Source: Mucilaginibacter cryoferens (GTDB lineage: Bacteria; Bacteroidota; Bacteroidia; Sphingobacteriales; Sphingobacteriaceae). From it: DNA of 64,000 nucleotides. The first letter of the stretch is position 1. Each line of letters begins with the position of its first letter. The position numbers and the translations under genes were made by a program. The notes beneath the pieces were generated by a model. The model did not search any database. It was not told the DNA's origin and worked only from the letters and a program-made list of their open reading frames with translations. Below, piece after piece: positions 53,583-62,677 of this stretch. The DNA lies in the NCBI RefSeq assembly GCF_014205845.1, contig NZ_JACHCR010000030.1, forward strand, positions 19,600 to 83,599, read 5' to 3'.

Positions 53583-54182
53583 TTATAAACCTGCATACTC
53601 GGCAGCTTTAACGTTTACACCGGTTACTTTTTCGGTTGTAGTATCGGCTACCAGGTAGGTACGGTTAACACTTGAGGCCATGTTGTGTACCAGGCTATAT
53701 TCTGTTACGTTACCACTTAAATTTGCTTTAGCATGGTCGTTCATGGTAACACTTGCACTATAGGTATCTAATTTTAAATCGGCAGATGCATTGTTGTACA
53801 ATTTAACGTTAAGCTCTATGGCTGATAAATTTCCGAATGATTTTACTTCGGCATTGTCATAAGCAGTAATTGCTGAAAGTTGTTTTGCAGTAACCCAAAC
53901 TACCAGTTTTTCTGTTTTGTATGAAGAGATCCTCAGCACTCCTTTTTGTGATTGTACCAGGGCGCTTTCGGCGTAATACTTATTATAAACTTTAACCTGA
54001 TCGGCAGTGCCGGTTGAAACGTAAACCTGTACGTTACCAAAAACTTCTATTTTATTGATGTTGCTGATATCGGTTAAAACAATGGCTTTTGCGTTGTTAT
54101 TATCAACAGCTGCATAGGTTGAATTTGCGATGCCTAATACTGTAACTATTACTGTAAAGATGGCGATGAAGTTAGTTTTCAT
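53583..54182 (-). CDS. Secreted GIN-like protein, paralog C
   Basis: A 199-residue paralog of the proteins at 25445-26050 and 26373-26975. Conserved blocks: NINKIEVFGNVQVYVSTGTA, VKVYNKYYAESALVQSQKGV, AYDNAEVKSFGNLSAIEL. Signal peptide 1-24. More diverged from A and B than they are from each other, but it keeps the same leader and promoter. Located about 27 kb from them, so the family was dispersed and not just tandemly copied. Confidence 0.82.
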   Translation of the reverse strand: MKTNFIAIFTVIVTVLGIANSTYAAVDNNNAKAIVLTDISNINKIEVFGNVQVYVSTGTADQVKVYNKYYAESALVQSQKGVLRISSYKTEKLVVWVTAKQLSAITAYDNAEVKSFGNLSAIELNVKLYNNASADLKLDTYSASVTMNDHAKANLSGNVTEYSLVHNMASSVNRTYLVADTTTEKVTGVNVKAAEYAGL

Positions 54183-54467
54183 GATATTAATATTTTGATT
54201 GTCAAGTAATTATTTATGTTATTTTTTAAATACACATATATGACGATCTCAATAAAAATTCGTTACAGCCCAATCCGGGGTAATAGTTGTACGTAGGTTT
54301 TTCGTCGGTAAGCGATATATTTTACCCGGTGAAATAAGGAAGAAATTTGGGCTGGAAGTGCGGGGGATTGGTTCGGGGACCCGGTCGCAAGGTCCGGTAC
54401 ACTTTTATATCAAATAAAATGACCAATGACAGCGAAGCGAAATGACCAATGACAGCAAAGCAAATGA
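54183..54467. other. Leader, promoter and upstream DNA of GIN-like gene C
   Basis: Contains the conserved leader (TTGACAATCAAAATATT on the minus strand), the ECF-type promoter at 54242-54266, and downstream GACCAATGACAGC phrases (54421-54466) next to the recQ stop. Confidence 0.6.
54242..54266 (-). promoter_or_regulatory. ECF-sigma-type promoter of GIN-like gene C
   Basis: On the minus strand GTAAC (54266-54262), 16 bases, CGTC (54245-54242), 59 bases before the start codon. The spacer sequence (GAATTTTTATTGAGAT) has diverged from A and B, while both motif boxes and the distance are kept. Confidence 0.7.
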
Positions 54468-56360
54468 TTAAAGATAATACTTCTCCCCATCCGTTTTAAT
54501 TTTCCCTGCATCAAGCAGCAGGCGGATGGTTTCCATTTTTTCCTTTTCAGTACCAATGTTTATAGTAGTTATCAAAGTACCTATATCGGGGGTGGATACG
54601 CTTAATTGCTGTACTATTTCGTTGGTAATGTTATCCAGTATCTCATCGGCATTTTGTGAGCGCTTTTCTTCGAGGCAAATGTCGCAAATACCGCATTTAT
54701 GGGCATTGGTTTCGTCAAAATAAGCCAGCAACATTTGGCTGCGGCATTTTTTATGAATAGCATAAGCAAACACCGCCTCCATTTTTAGGCGATAGTTTTC
54801 TTTACGGTCTTTAATATAATTTTTATTGATGAACAACCTGGCCGACTGCTGCCGGGCCTTTAAATAGGTAACCTGCGGCTTATCTGTTTGCTGCATATAA
54901 CTTATCAGCCCAAACTGCTGCAATTGAAGCAGGCCATCCACCACCTGCTGAACACTGAGGTTGGTACGGCGCGACAGATCATACTCCTTTATCTTTACAT
55001 AATTTTCGAACGAGCCGCCATACGAGCGAAGCAACGTTTTAATGAAAGGGTCCCAACCGGCATTCTGGATCTGAAAATTGTATAATACCTCGTTTACCAC
55101 CTCAAACCTAAAGCGCGAAGGTAAAAACACACTTTCGTTGAAAGAAAGGTACTCGTCCTTCTCCAAAAACTTAAGCGCATTAAGTGTTTTGATGGCATCG
55201 AGCTTAAACCGGCTGCAAAACTCGCCCAGATCCAGATCGAAGCTTAGCCCTTCGCCTGCCTCGTAAGCCAGTTGGTAATAGTTGGCCAGGCAATGGTAAA
55301 CATGTTTGATCTCATCTACCGTAGGGAAGCTTTGCATAAACATTTTCTCCTGCCGCAACCTATCGGCATGGGTATAAAGCAATACCCCATAAGCCTTTTG
55401 CTCATCACGCCCCCCTCTGCCAGCTTCCTGGTAATACGCTTCCAGGCTTTCGGGCATATCTTTATGTATAACAAACCTTACGTCGGGCTTGTCAATCCCC
55501 ATCCCAAAAGCGTTGGTTGCTACAATTACCCGGGTACGGTTATTTTTCCAGCTTTCCTGCCGCTCGGCGCGCTCGTCCATAGGCAGGCCCGCATGGTAAA
55601 AATCTGCTTTGATTCCATTTTGGGTATAAAACCTGGCTATTTCAGCGGCATCCTTGCGGCTGCGTACATACACTATTCCACTGCCCTTTACGCCGTTGGC
55701 TATATCCAGTAATCGCTTCAATTTATTTTCGGCATCCTGAACAACGTAGCTTATATTACGCCGCTCAAAACTTTGCTGGTAAACAACCGGGCTTTTAAAC
55801 TGTAACTTATCCTGTATATCCTGTTTAACCTGGGCGGTGGCCGTGGCCGTGAGGGCAAGTACCGGCACATCAGGATGCAGTTCGCGCAGATCTGCAATGT
55901 GCAAATATGGCGGGCGAAAATCGTACCCCCATTGCGAGATACAATGCGCCTCGTCAATAGCTATCAGATTTACCTTCATGTACTTTACCCGCTCGCGCAC
56001 CAACTCGGAAAGCAGGCGTTCTGGCGAGAGGTACAGGAATTTAACCGATCCATAAATACAGTTATCGAGCGTAAGATCAATCTCCCGCCTACCCATGCCC
56101 GATACTATGGCTACCGCGTTGATACCTTTGGCTCTCAGGTTCTCCACCTGATCTTTCATTAATGCGATGAGTGGCGAAACCACAATGCAAACCCCCTCTT
56201 TAGCCAACGCCGGTATCTGGAAACAAATAGATTTGCCCCCGCCGGTTGGTAGTAAAGCAAGGGTATCATGACCTAATAAAACAGATTTGATGATCTCGGC
56301 CTGCATGGGCCTAAAGTGATCATGGTTCCAATACTGTTTTAATATTTCTTCTATCGTCAT
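54468..56360 (-). CDS. recQ: ATP-dependent DNA helicase, RecQ family
   Basis: A 630-residue 3'-5' helicase for recombination and fork repair. Motif I LPTGGGKS (38-45), DEAH box IDEAHCISQWGYD (about 136), and the conserved motifs VIVATNAFGMGIDKPDVR and QEAGRGGRD are seen. The zinc-binding RQC region has CRSQMLLAYF and CGICDICL with four Cys. No HRDC domain follows. Bacteroidota often have two RecQ types; which one this is cannot be told. Confidence 0.95.
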   Translation of the reverse strand: MTIEEILKQYWNHDHFRPMQAEIIKSVLLGHDTLALLPTGGGKSICFQIPALAKEGVCIVVSPLIALMKDQVENLRAKGINAVAIVSGMGRREIDLTLDNCIYGSVKFLYLSPERLLSELVRERVKYMKVNLIAIDEAHCISQWGYDFRPPYLHIADLRELHPDVPVLALTATATAQVKQDIQDKLQFKSPVVYQQSFERRNISYVVQDAENKLKRLLDIANGVKGSGIVYVRSRKDAAEIARFYTQNGIKADFYHAGLPMDERAERQESWKNNRTRVIVATNAFGMGIDKPDVRFVIHKDMPESLEAYYQEAGRGGRDEQKAYGVLLYTHADRLRQEKMFMQSFPTVDEIKHVYHCLANYYQLAYEAGEGLSFDLDLGEFCSRFKLDAIKTLNALKFLEKDEYLSFNESVFLPSRFRFEVVNEVLYNFQIQNAGWDPFIKTLLRSYGGSFENYVKIKEYDLSRRTNLSVQQVVDGLLQLQQFGLISYMQQTDKPQVTYLKARQQSARLFINKNYIKDRKENYRLKMEAVFAYAIHKKCRSQMLLAYFDETNAHKCGICDICLEEKRSQNADEILDNITNEIVQQLSVSTPDIGTLITTINIGTEKEKMETIRLLLDAGKIKTDGEKYYL

Positions 56361-56474
56361 GTTTCAGGTGAGCAATACTGAGTTTTGAGTGTTAAGCCAA
56401 AAGGCGTAAAATACGAAAGATTTACGTGTCGCGGCAACCAAAGCTTCAACATCACTGGCTTTTTTACCTTTACA

Positions 56475-57611
56475 CTACTTCATCAGCCAGTTATAAAAAT
56501 CGGGCCAGTCACTGTGCCATTGTTTTTCGTTATGACTGGCTCCTTTTATAACGGTTACCGGGATATTGCCGGCTTTAGCCCTTCTTTGCTGCATTATAGC
56601 CGCCATCTTTTTCATATCATTCACCATTTGGTCGCTTTCGGCATCGCCGCAAACAAAATAAAAGCGGGCCTTGCCTGCTAAGTTACTTTGCTCCGCCATA
56701 CTATAAATTTCGGGCGCTATCCAAAATGCGGGCGAAAATATACCTGCGTTGCCAAAAACATTGGGGTATTTAAGCGCCGCGTACATAGATATAAGGCCTC
56801 CCATAGAGCTGCCTGCAATAGTGGTATACCTGGCAGTCGCTTTAGTTTTATAATGGGTATCTATATATGGCTTAAGCGTATTTACCAAAAACTCCGCATA
56901 ATCCATTCCCCTGCCCGGGCCGTATACTGATTTATAAGGATCGTACTCGGTAATGCGATAATCGCCACCATGATCAATGCCTACCACAATACATTCTTTT
57001 TGGGGTGATATATGATCTAACATCTCATCAATTCCCCATTCGCCATAACCGCCAGTGTACTCGTCAAAAAGATTTTGCCCGTCTTGCATATATATAACCG
57101 GAAATTTCTTTTTAGATGAGGCATAATCTGCCGGCAGATAGATCAAAACCCTGCGCTGCCTTCCTAGTTGAGGCATATCAAACTTATCGCTTATAATGTG
57201 TACCTGCGCTGTAGCGGTATGCTGTTTACCGGCCGGGGCAAAGTTATCCTGCCAGGCTGCCACATCTAAATTTATGAGGGTATCATTTATAAGTGTAAGT
57301 GTGCGGTTATCAATACTTTTACCCGTTGGCGTACACTCCACCTTGTCCCATCCTCCATGGGTAATTTTGTAGTTATAAATCCCAGCTGGTAATTTTTTAA
57401 TAAGCCGATATCCGCCGGTGCCATCGGGCTGCATTTGCCATGCGGTATCGGCGGGGTTCCACCCGTTAAAACTACCGGCCAAAAACAGGCGATCTGAGGC
57501 CGTTTTTAACGGGGCGATTTTGCCGGTTTTAAAGGTTGTTTTTGCCTGCCCAAAAAGTAAAAAAGTTTGACCAAAAGCCCAAAACGCGCAGAAAAATATT
57601 TTTTTTATCAT
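56475..57611 (-). CDS. CBM48-like/esterase (CE1-like) secreted protein
   Basis: A 378-residue secreted protein with a signal peptide (1-22). An Ig-like carbohydrate-binding domain of the CBM48/AMPK type lies at about 30-115 (FLAGSFNGWNPADTAWQM and IYNYKITHGGWDKVE). A putative esterase domain follows (COG2819/CE1 type): LIYLPADY, GQNLFDE, the nucleophile S269 in GSSMGG and a C-terminal His in GASHNEKQWH. Divergent from susC over a shared region with a palindrome. Likely acts on an esterified or starch-like glycan. Start at 57611 gives the signal peptide; seven codons upstream do not. Confidence 0.85.
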   Translation of the reverse strand: MIKKIFFCAFWAFGQTFLLFGQAKTTFKTGKIAPLKTASDRLFLAGSFNGWNPADTAWQMQPDGTGGYRLIKKLPAGIYNYKITHGGWDKVECTPTGKSIDNRTLTLINDTLINLDVAAWQDNFAPAGKQHTATAQVHIISDKFDMPQLGRQRRVLIYLPADYASSKKKFPVIYMQDGQNLFDEYTGGYGEWGIDEMLDHISPQKECIVVGIDHGGDYRITEYDPYKSVYGPGRGMDYAEFLVNTLKPYIDTHYKTKATARYTTIAGSSMGGLISMYAALKYPNVFGNAGIFSPAFWIAPEIYSMAEQSNLAGKARFYFVCGDAESDQMVNDMKKMAAIMQQRRAKAGNIPVTVIKGASHNEKQWHSDWPDFYNWLMK

Positions 57612-57958
57612 TATTAATTGTTTACCCGACAATTGATTTCCGGGAACGTTCCCGGAAATTGGTTACATATTAGGAAAGTTATCTATTGTGTAACAACAAC
57701 ACTTAGTTTGGCACAAATCTTCATTGATTTGCAAATTTCACGTAAAAAATGCTAAAAATTGTTAAAAATAGTACCCCTACCTGTGTTTCTTTAAAGTTAA
57801 CTATACCTTAATTAATTCGGTTAAAATTATCTTTTGTATAAAATTTGCTTTTATTATTTCTAAATGTAAATTAGGCACGTGCTGTTTCAGCAAAATTATC
57901 AGACCAATTTAACACTGGCTAATTAAGCCTTTTTTATTCACAAAAACCCAAAAAGTAA
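57612..57958. other. Divergent promoter region between esterase and susC
   Basis: No gene. Contains the 24-bp palindrome at 57636-57659 and 300 bp of A/T-rich DNA. The promoter of susC is not clear to me. Confidence 0.6.
57636..57659. promoter_or_regulatory. 24-bp perfect palindrome, LacI-type operator candidate
   Basis: ATTTCCGGGAAC / GTTCCCGGAAAT, a perfect 12-bp dyad with AACGTT at the centre. The CpG-centred dyad is the shape of LacI-family operators. It lies 24 bp upstream of the esterase start and about 300 bp from susC. No LacI gene is in the window, so the regulator is unidentified. Confidence 0.7.
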
Positions 57959-60900
57959 ATGAGAAAAAATTACTCTAAAAAGTACGTTCTTCTTTGTGCC
58001 TTTCTAATGATGTCAGTAATGGCATTTGCCCAAACAGGAAGCATCAAAGGTAAGGTATTTGACGAAACCAACGCGCCCCTGCCCGGCGCTACAGTTAGTA
58101 TTGATGGTACAACCATAGGTTCAACTACCGATGCAAATGGCAATTTTACTATTAACGGCATCAAGTCCGGGAACGTTACCGTAACTGCAAGATTTTTAGG
58201 CTATGTGGCTATAAAGAAAGCTGTTACTGTAGGTACTTCTGTAATTGAGGTAAGCTTTTCATTAAAACCCGATAATCAAAGCCTCAATGAAGTAGTGGTT
58301 ATAGGTTATGGTACCCAAAAGAAGAAAGATCTGACAGGAGCTATCACTAACATTACGTCAAAAGATTTTCAAAAAGGTGTAATTACAACCCCAGAGCAAT
58401 TAATTGCAGGTAAAGTAGCCGGTGTTTCGGTAATTTCAAACAGTGGTGCGCCAGGCGCAGGCAGCCAGATCCGCATCCGCGGTGGCGCTTCTTTAAGTGC
58501 AAGCAACTCACCGCTTATTGTGATTGACGGTGTTCCTCTCGATAACTCGAGAAACACTGATGGAACTTCAAAAATACCAGGAGTTGCTGATCCGCTTAGC
58601 TTGATTAACCCAAATGATATTGAATCATTTTCAGTTTTAAAAGATGCGTCAGCTACTGCTATTTACGGTAACAGGGCCTCAAACGGTGTAATACTTATTA
58701 CTACCAAAAAAGGTAAAGCAGGTAAACCTGTTATTGATTTTACCACTCAGTTTTCTGTTGGTAAGTTAACAAAAGAAGCAAGTGTACTTACCGCCGATCA
58801 GTTACGTGATTATGTAAAAGCAAACGGCACTGCTGCTCAGATAGCTCAACTAGGCACTGCCAATACCGACTGGCAAAAGCAAATTTACCAAACAGCACTT
58901 ACTACCGATAACAATTTAAGTGTATCTGGTGCCACCAAAGTATTACCGTACCGTGTATCAGTAGGTTACCTCGACCAAAATGGCATTATAAAAACCAGCT
59001 CATTGGAGCGTATATCGGGTGGCATCAACTTAAGTCCAAGCTTTTTTACAGATCACTTTAAGGTAACTTTGAATTTAAAAGGCTCGCAGGTAAAACAACG
59101 TTTTGCAGATGAAGCGGCTATCGGCTCGGCAGTTAGCTTTGATCCTACAAAACCAGTTTACTCTGGCAGCAATCGCTTTGGTGGATATTATGAGTGGCTG
59201 GATAACCCTGCAAACCCCACCTCAAGTCCGCTTAAGGGCTTAGCAACCATTAACCCATTAGGCAGGCTCGAGCAACAGCAAAACAATAGCACCGCTTACA
59301 GAAGCATTGGCAATTTACAGTTAGACTACAAATTTCACTTTTTACCCGAATTACACGCCAACGTTAACCTAGGTTATGATATATCAAAAGGTAGCGGCAC
59401 TAATATTGTTCCAGATAGCGCGGCATCAAATTATAACGGTTTTAAGGATGCACAGGGTGTAACTCACAGGGGGATAAACAACGTTTATAAAGGCACCCAA
59501 TCAAATAAAATATTTGAAGGTTTTTTTAGCTACGCCAAAGACTTTAAAAATATTAAAAGTCATGTTGATGCAATAGCAGGTTACTCGTACCAGGACTTTT
59601 TATTAACCACCTATAACTATGCTACTTTTGCATATGATGGTACCAAGCAAGCAGGTACAGACCCCATATATCCGTTTGACAAACCAGAAAATAGACTCAT
59701 ATCTGTATATGGCCGTGTAAATTATGTTTACGATGATAAATACACGTTAACCGGTACAGTACGCCGCGACGGTTCATCAAAATTTAATCCCGATAAGCAA
59801 TTTGGTACTTTCCCTTCAGTAGCTTTTGCATGGAAAATTAACAGGGAAGCTTTCCTGGCTGATTCACGCACAATATCTGACTTAAAATTACGCTTAGGCT
59901 ATGGTATAACAGGTCAGCAGGATGGTATTGGTAATTACGATTATATTTCATACTACAACTTGAGTACAAAAACGGCACAGTACCAGTTGGGCGATACTTT
60001 TTATAGCCTTTACCGCCCTAACGGTTATTATTATAACAGAACATGGGAACAAACTGCCGCAATCAACGTAGCCCTCGATTTTGGCTTTATAGATAACCGC
60101 ATTACAGGTACGCTTGATTACTACAACAGAAAGACCTCTAATTTATTAAACAACATTTCACAACCAGCCGGTACCAATTTTAGCAATGAAATTGTTGCCA
60201 ACGTGGGCAACCTATCCAGCAATGGTGTAGAGTTAAATATCAATGCTGATATAATAAGATCGGCAGATATTAACTGGAGTGTAAATTTAAATGCTACTTA
60301 TAATACCAACAAAATAACAAAACTTACCATTGCTCCCGATCCAAGTTACGCGGGTGTACCTGCCGGCGGCATATCTGGAGGTACAGGCAATAACATTCAG
60401 ATCCAGTCTGTTGGCTATGCAAAAAATTCATTTTATGTATATCAACAGGTTTATGGCACAAATGGCAAACCGCTTGATGGTGTATATGTTGATCGCAATA
60501 ACGATGGTGTTGTTAACAGTTCAGATCTTTACCGTTACAAAAGCGCCGATCCAAAAGAATATTTTGGCTTTAGCTCAAACTTCAGCTATAAAAAATGGTC
60601 GGTTGGTTTTGTAACCAGGGCAAGTATTGGCAACTATGTTTATAACAACGTATTTTCCAGTTCTGGTGTAAGTTTAAGTGTGTTTAATAGTATTGGTATA
60701 CTAAACAACGCCTCCACAAACCTTCTCGAAAGCGGTTTAAGCGGCAGCTCTGATAAAAACAAACTATCAGATTACTACGTGCAAAACGGCTCGTTTTTCA
60801 AAATGGATAACGCTAATATAGGCTACAACTTTGGTAAAATATTTGGCAATACAGGTAACTTCCGTGTAAGCGGCAACGTGCAAAATGTATTTACTATAAC

Positions 60901-61000
60901 CAAATACAAAGGGCTCGATCCGGAAGTTAACAACGGCATTGATAACAATTTTTATCCAAGACCGCGCACTTATGTGTTGGGTTTAAGTTTAACACTGTAA
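57959..61000 (+). CDS. susC: SusC/RagA-family TonB-linked outer-membrane receptor
   Basis: A 1013-residue outer-membrane transporter that imports a glycan (or peptide) bound by its SusD partner. Signal peptide 1-24, carboxypeptidase-D-like domain (about 27-95), SusC plug (about 109-220) with VVVIGYGTQKKKDLTGAITN, and a long beta-barrel ending RTYVLGLSLTL, complete. The susD gene starts 26 bp later. Name is by family; the substrate is not known. Confidence 0.95.
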   Translation: MRKNYSKKYVLLCAFLMMSVMAFAQTGSIKGKVFDETNAPLPGATVSIDGTTIGSTTDANGNFTINGIKSGNVTVTARFLGYVAIKKAVTVGTSVIEVSFSLKPDNQSLNEVVVIGYGTQKKKDLTGAITNITSKDFQKGVITTPEQLIAGKVAGVSVISNSGAPGAGSQIRIRGGASLSASNSPLIVIDGVPLDNSRNTDGTSKIPGVADPLSLINPNDIESFSVLKDASATAIYGNRASNGVILITTKKGKAGKPVIDFTTQFSVGKLTKEASVLTADQLRDYVKANGTAAQIAQLGTANTDWQKQIYQTALTTDNNLSVSGATKVLPYRVSVGYLDQNGIIKTSSLERISGGINLSPSFFTDHFKVTLNLKGSQVKQRFADEAAIGSAVSFDPTKPVYSGSNRFGGYYEWLDNPANPTSSPLKGLATINPLGRLEQQQNNSTAYRSIGNLQLDYKFHFLPELHANVNLGYDISKGSGTNIVPDSAASNYNGFKDAQGVTHRGINNVYKGTQSNKIFEGFFSYAKDFKNIKSHVDAIAGYSYQDFLLTTYNYATFAYDGTKQAGTDPIYPFDKPENRLISVYGRVNYVYDDKYTLTGTVRRDGSSKFNPDKQFGTFPSVAFAWKINREAFLADSRTISDLKLRLGYGITGQQDGIGNYDYISYYNLSTKTAQYQLGDTFYSLYRPNGYYYNRTWEQTAAINVALDFGFIDNRITGTLDYYNRKTSNLLNNISQPAGTNFSNEIVANVGNLSSNGVELNINADIIRSADINWSVNLNATYNTNKITKLTIAPDPSYAGVPAGGISGGTGNNIQIQSVGYAKNSFYVYQQVYGTNGKPLDGVYVDRNNDGVVNSSDLYRYKSADPKEYFGFSSNFSYKKWSVGFVTRASIGNYVYNNVFSSSGVSLSVFNSIGILNNASTNLLESGLSGSSDKNKLSDYYVQNGSFFKMDNANIGYNFGKIFGNTGNFRVSGNVQNVFTITKYKGLDPEVNNGIDNNFYPRPRTYVLGLSLTL

Positions 61001-61026
61001 TAGTTAATTACAACAAAAAAATTAAC

Positions 61027-62613
61027 ATGAAAAAACGTTCAATAAAATTTTTAATAATTGCCGGTATAACTGCCGGTAGTTTGGTATCATGTACCAAAAA
61101 GCTAAATATAGTACCTACTAATGATGTTACATCGGCCACCGTTTATAGCACACCAACGGGTTATAAAGAAGCATTTGCAAAAGTTTACGGTGCATTTGCA
61201 TTAACCGGTAACACCGGCCCTTCGGGTAACGGCGATATACAAGGAATTGATGAAGGTACATCAGATTTTTTCCGCCTGTTATGGTGCGCCCAGGAATTAC
61301 CTACGGATGAAGCTGTTGTTGGCTGGGGCGACCCTGGCCTGCCCGACTTTCACAACATGTCATGGTCTGCAAGTAACTTATTTTTAAAAGGTATCTACTA
61401 CCGCGCCATGTACCAGATTACACTGGCAAATGATTTCATACGCCAATCATCTGATGCTAACCTGAGCAAAAGAGGCATTTCTGGTACCGATGCTGATAAA
61501 ATACGTCAGTACGCCGCCGAAGCCCGTTTTTTAAGAGCTTATCAGTACGCTGTTTTAATGGATCTATTTGGTAACCCTCCTTTTGTAACAGATGCAGATG
61601 CATTGGGGGCCTCGTTGCCAAAACAAATAACCCGCAAAGACCTTTTCGCTTATATTGAAACAGAGCTTAAAGCCATTGATGGTTCTTTAGCAGCACCAAA
61701 AACAAACGAATATGGCCGTGCGGATAAGGCAGCAGAATGGGCTTTGCTTGCAAGAATATATCTTAATGCAGAGGTTTATACAGGTACCGCCCGTTACACC
61801 GATGCCATTACTTATTCGAAAAAAGTTATTGATGCCGGTTATACCCTTATTAACGATTACACCAAATTAATGAGAGCAGATAATAACCTCAATACTAACG
61901 AGTTTATTTTAACCATTAACTACGATGGCCTTTATACTCAAAGCTATGGTGGCGCCACATTTATGACTCATGCTCCTGTAGGTGGATCGATGCCGGCTAG
62001 CCAGTTTGGTATAGGTGGTGGCTGGGCCGGTGTAAGAACCACAAAAGCCTTTGTTGCCTTATTCCCCGGCGGTGCATCAAGTAGTGATAACCGCGCCCAA
62101 TTTTATACCGATGGCCAATCGTTAGAGATCAATGACATCAGCACTTTTACTGATGGTTATGCTATAAGCAAGTTTAAAGATGTTAAAATGGATGGCTCAG
62201 CTCCTCAAAGTCTTGATTATGCAGATATGGATCTTCCTATTTTCCGTTTAGCAGAGCAATACCTAATTTACGCCGAGGCGGTAACCCGTGGCGGAACAGG
62301 CGGAGATATGCCAACCGCAGTTAGCTATATTAACAAATTACGTACCCGGGCTTATAGTAACACTGCCGCAGGTAACGTAACCAGCATTACTACCGACATG
62401 TTACTTGACGAAAGAGGCAGGGAGCTATATTGGGAAGGATTTAGACGTACCGACCTTATCCGTTATAAGAAATTTGTTGAAGACAGCTATTTATGGCCAT
62501 ACAAAGGCGGTGTAAAAACCGGCGCCGGTACTGATGCTTTTCGCACTCTTTATCCGTTGCCAACAAGTGATGTGGCGGCCAACCCTAACTTAAAACAAAA
62601 TTCAGGTTATTAA
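61027..62613 (+). CDS. susD: SusD/RagB-family nutrient-binding lipoprotein
   Basis: A 528-residue surface lipoprotein (Cys22 in LVSC) that forms a lid on SusC. The helical TPR-like SusD fold is indicated by AAEARFLRAYQYAVLMDLFG (the RFLRAYxYxxLxxLFG family motif), AEWALLARIYLNAEVY and the C-terminal LLDERGRELYWEGFRRTDLIRY. Follows susC by 26 bp. A hairpin follows its stop codon. Confidence 0.95.
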   Translation: MKKRSIKFLIIAGITAGSLVSCTKKLNIVPTNDVTSATVYSTPTGYKEAFAKVYGAFALTGNTGPSGNGDIQGIDEGTSDFFRLLWCAQELPTDEAVVGWGDPGLPDFHNMSWSASNLFLKGIYYRAMYQITLANDFIRQSSDANLSKRGISGTDADKIRQYAAEARFLRAYQYAVLMDLFGNPPFVTDADALGASLPKQITRKDLFAYIETELKAIDGSLAAPKTNEYGRADKAAEWALLARIYLNAEVYTGTARYTDAITYSKKVIDAGYTLINDYTKLMRADNNLNTNEFILTINYDGLYTQSYGGATFMTHAPVGGSMPASQFGIGGGWAGVRTTKAFVALFPGGASSSDNRAQFYTDGQSLEINDISTFTDGYAISKFKDVKMDGSAPQSLDYADMDLPIFRLAEQYLIYAEAVTRGGTGGDMPTAVSYINKLRTRAYSNTAAGNVTSITTDMLLDERGRELYWEGFRRTDLIRYKKFVEDSYLWPYKGGVKTGAGTDAFRTLYPLPTSDVAANPNLKQNSGY

Positions 62614-62618
62614 AAAAA

Positions 62619-62647
62619 ATCCGGGTACATGTAATATGTACCCGGAT
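62619..62647 (+). terminator. Intra-operon hairpin between susD and susE
   Basis: Perfect 12-bp stem ATCCGGGTACAT / ATGTACCCGGAT with a 5-base loop. It is followed by ATCAATTTTAAAT, a weak T tract. It may reduce or end transcription before susE, or protect the 3' end of the susCD message. Confidence 0.7.
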
Positions 62648-62677
62648 ATCAATTTTAAATAAAATTAAGAAGAAGTT

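Noticed and set aside
57660..57958. Bacteroidota-type -33/-7 promoter (TTTG / TAnnTTTG) before susC
   Set aside because: I found only approximate matches such as TAAAATTTG with wrong spacing; not firm enough to list.
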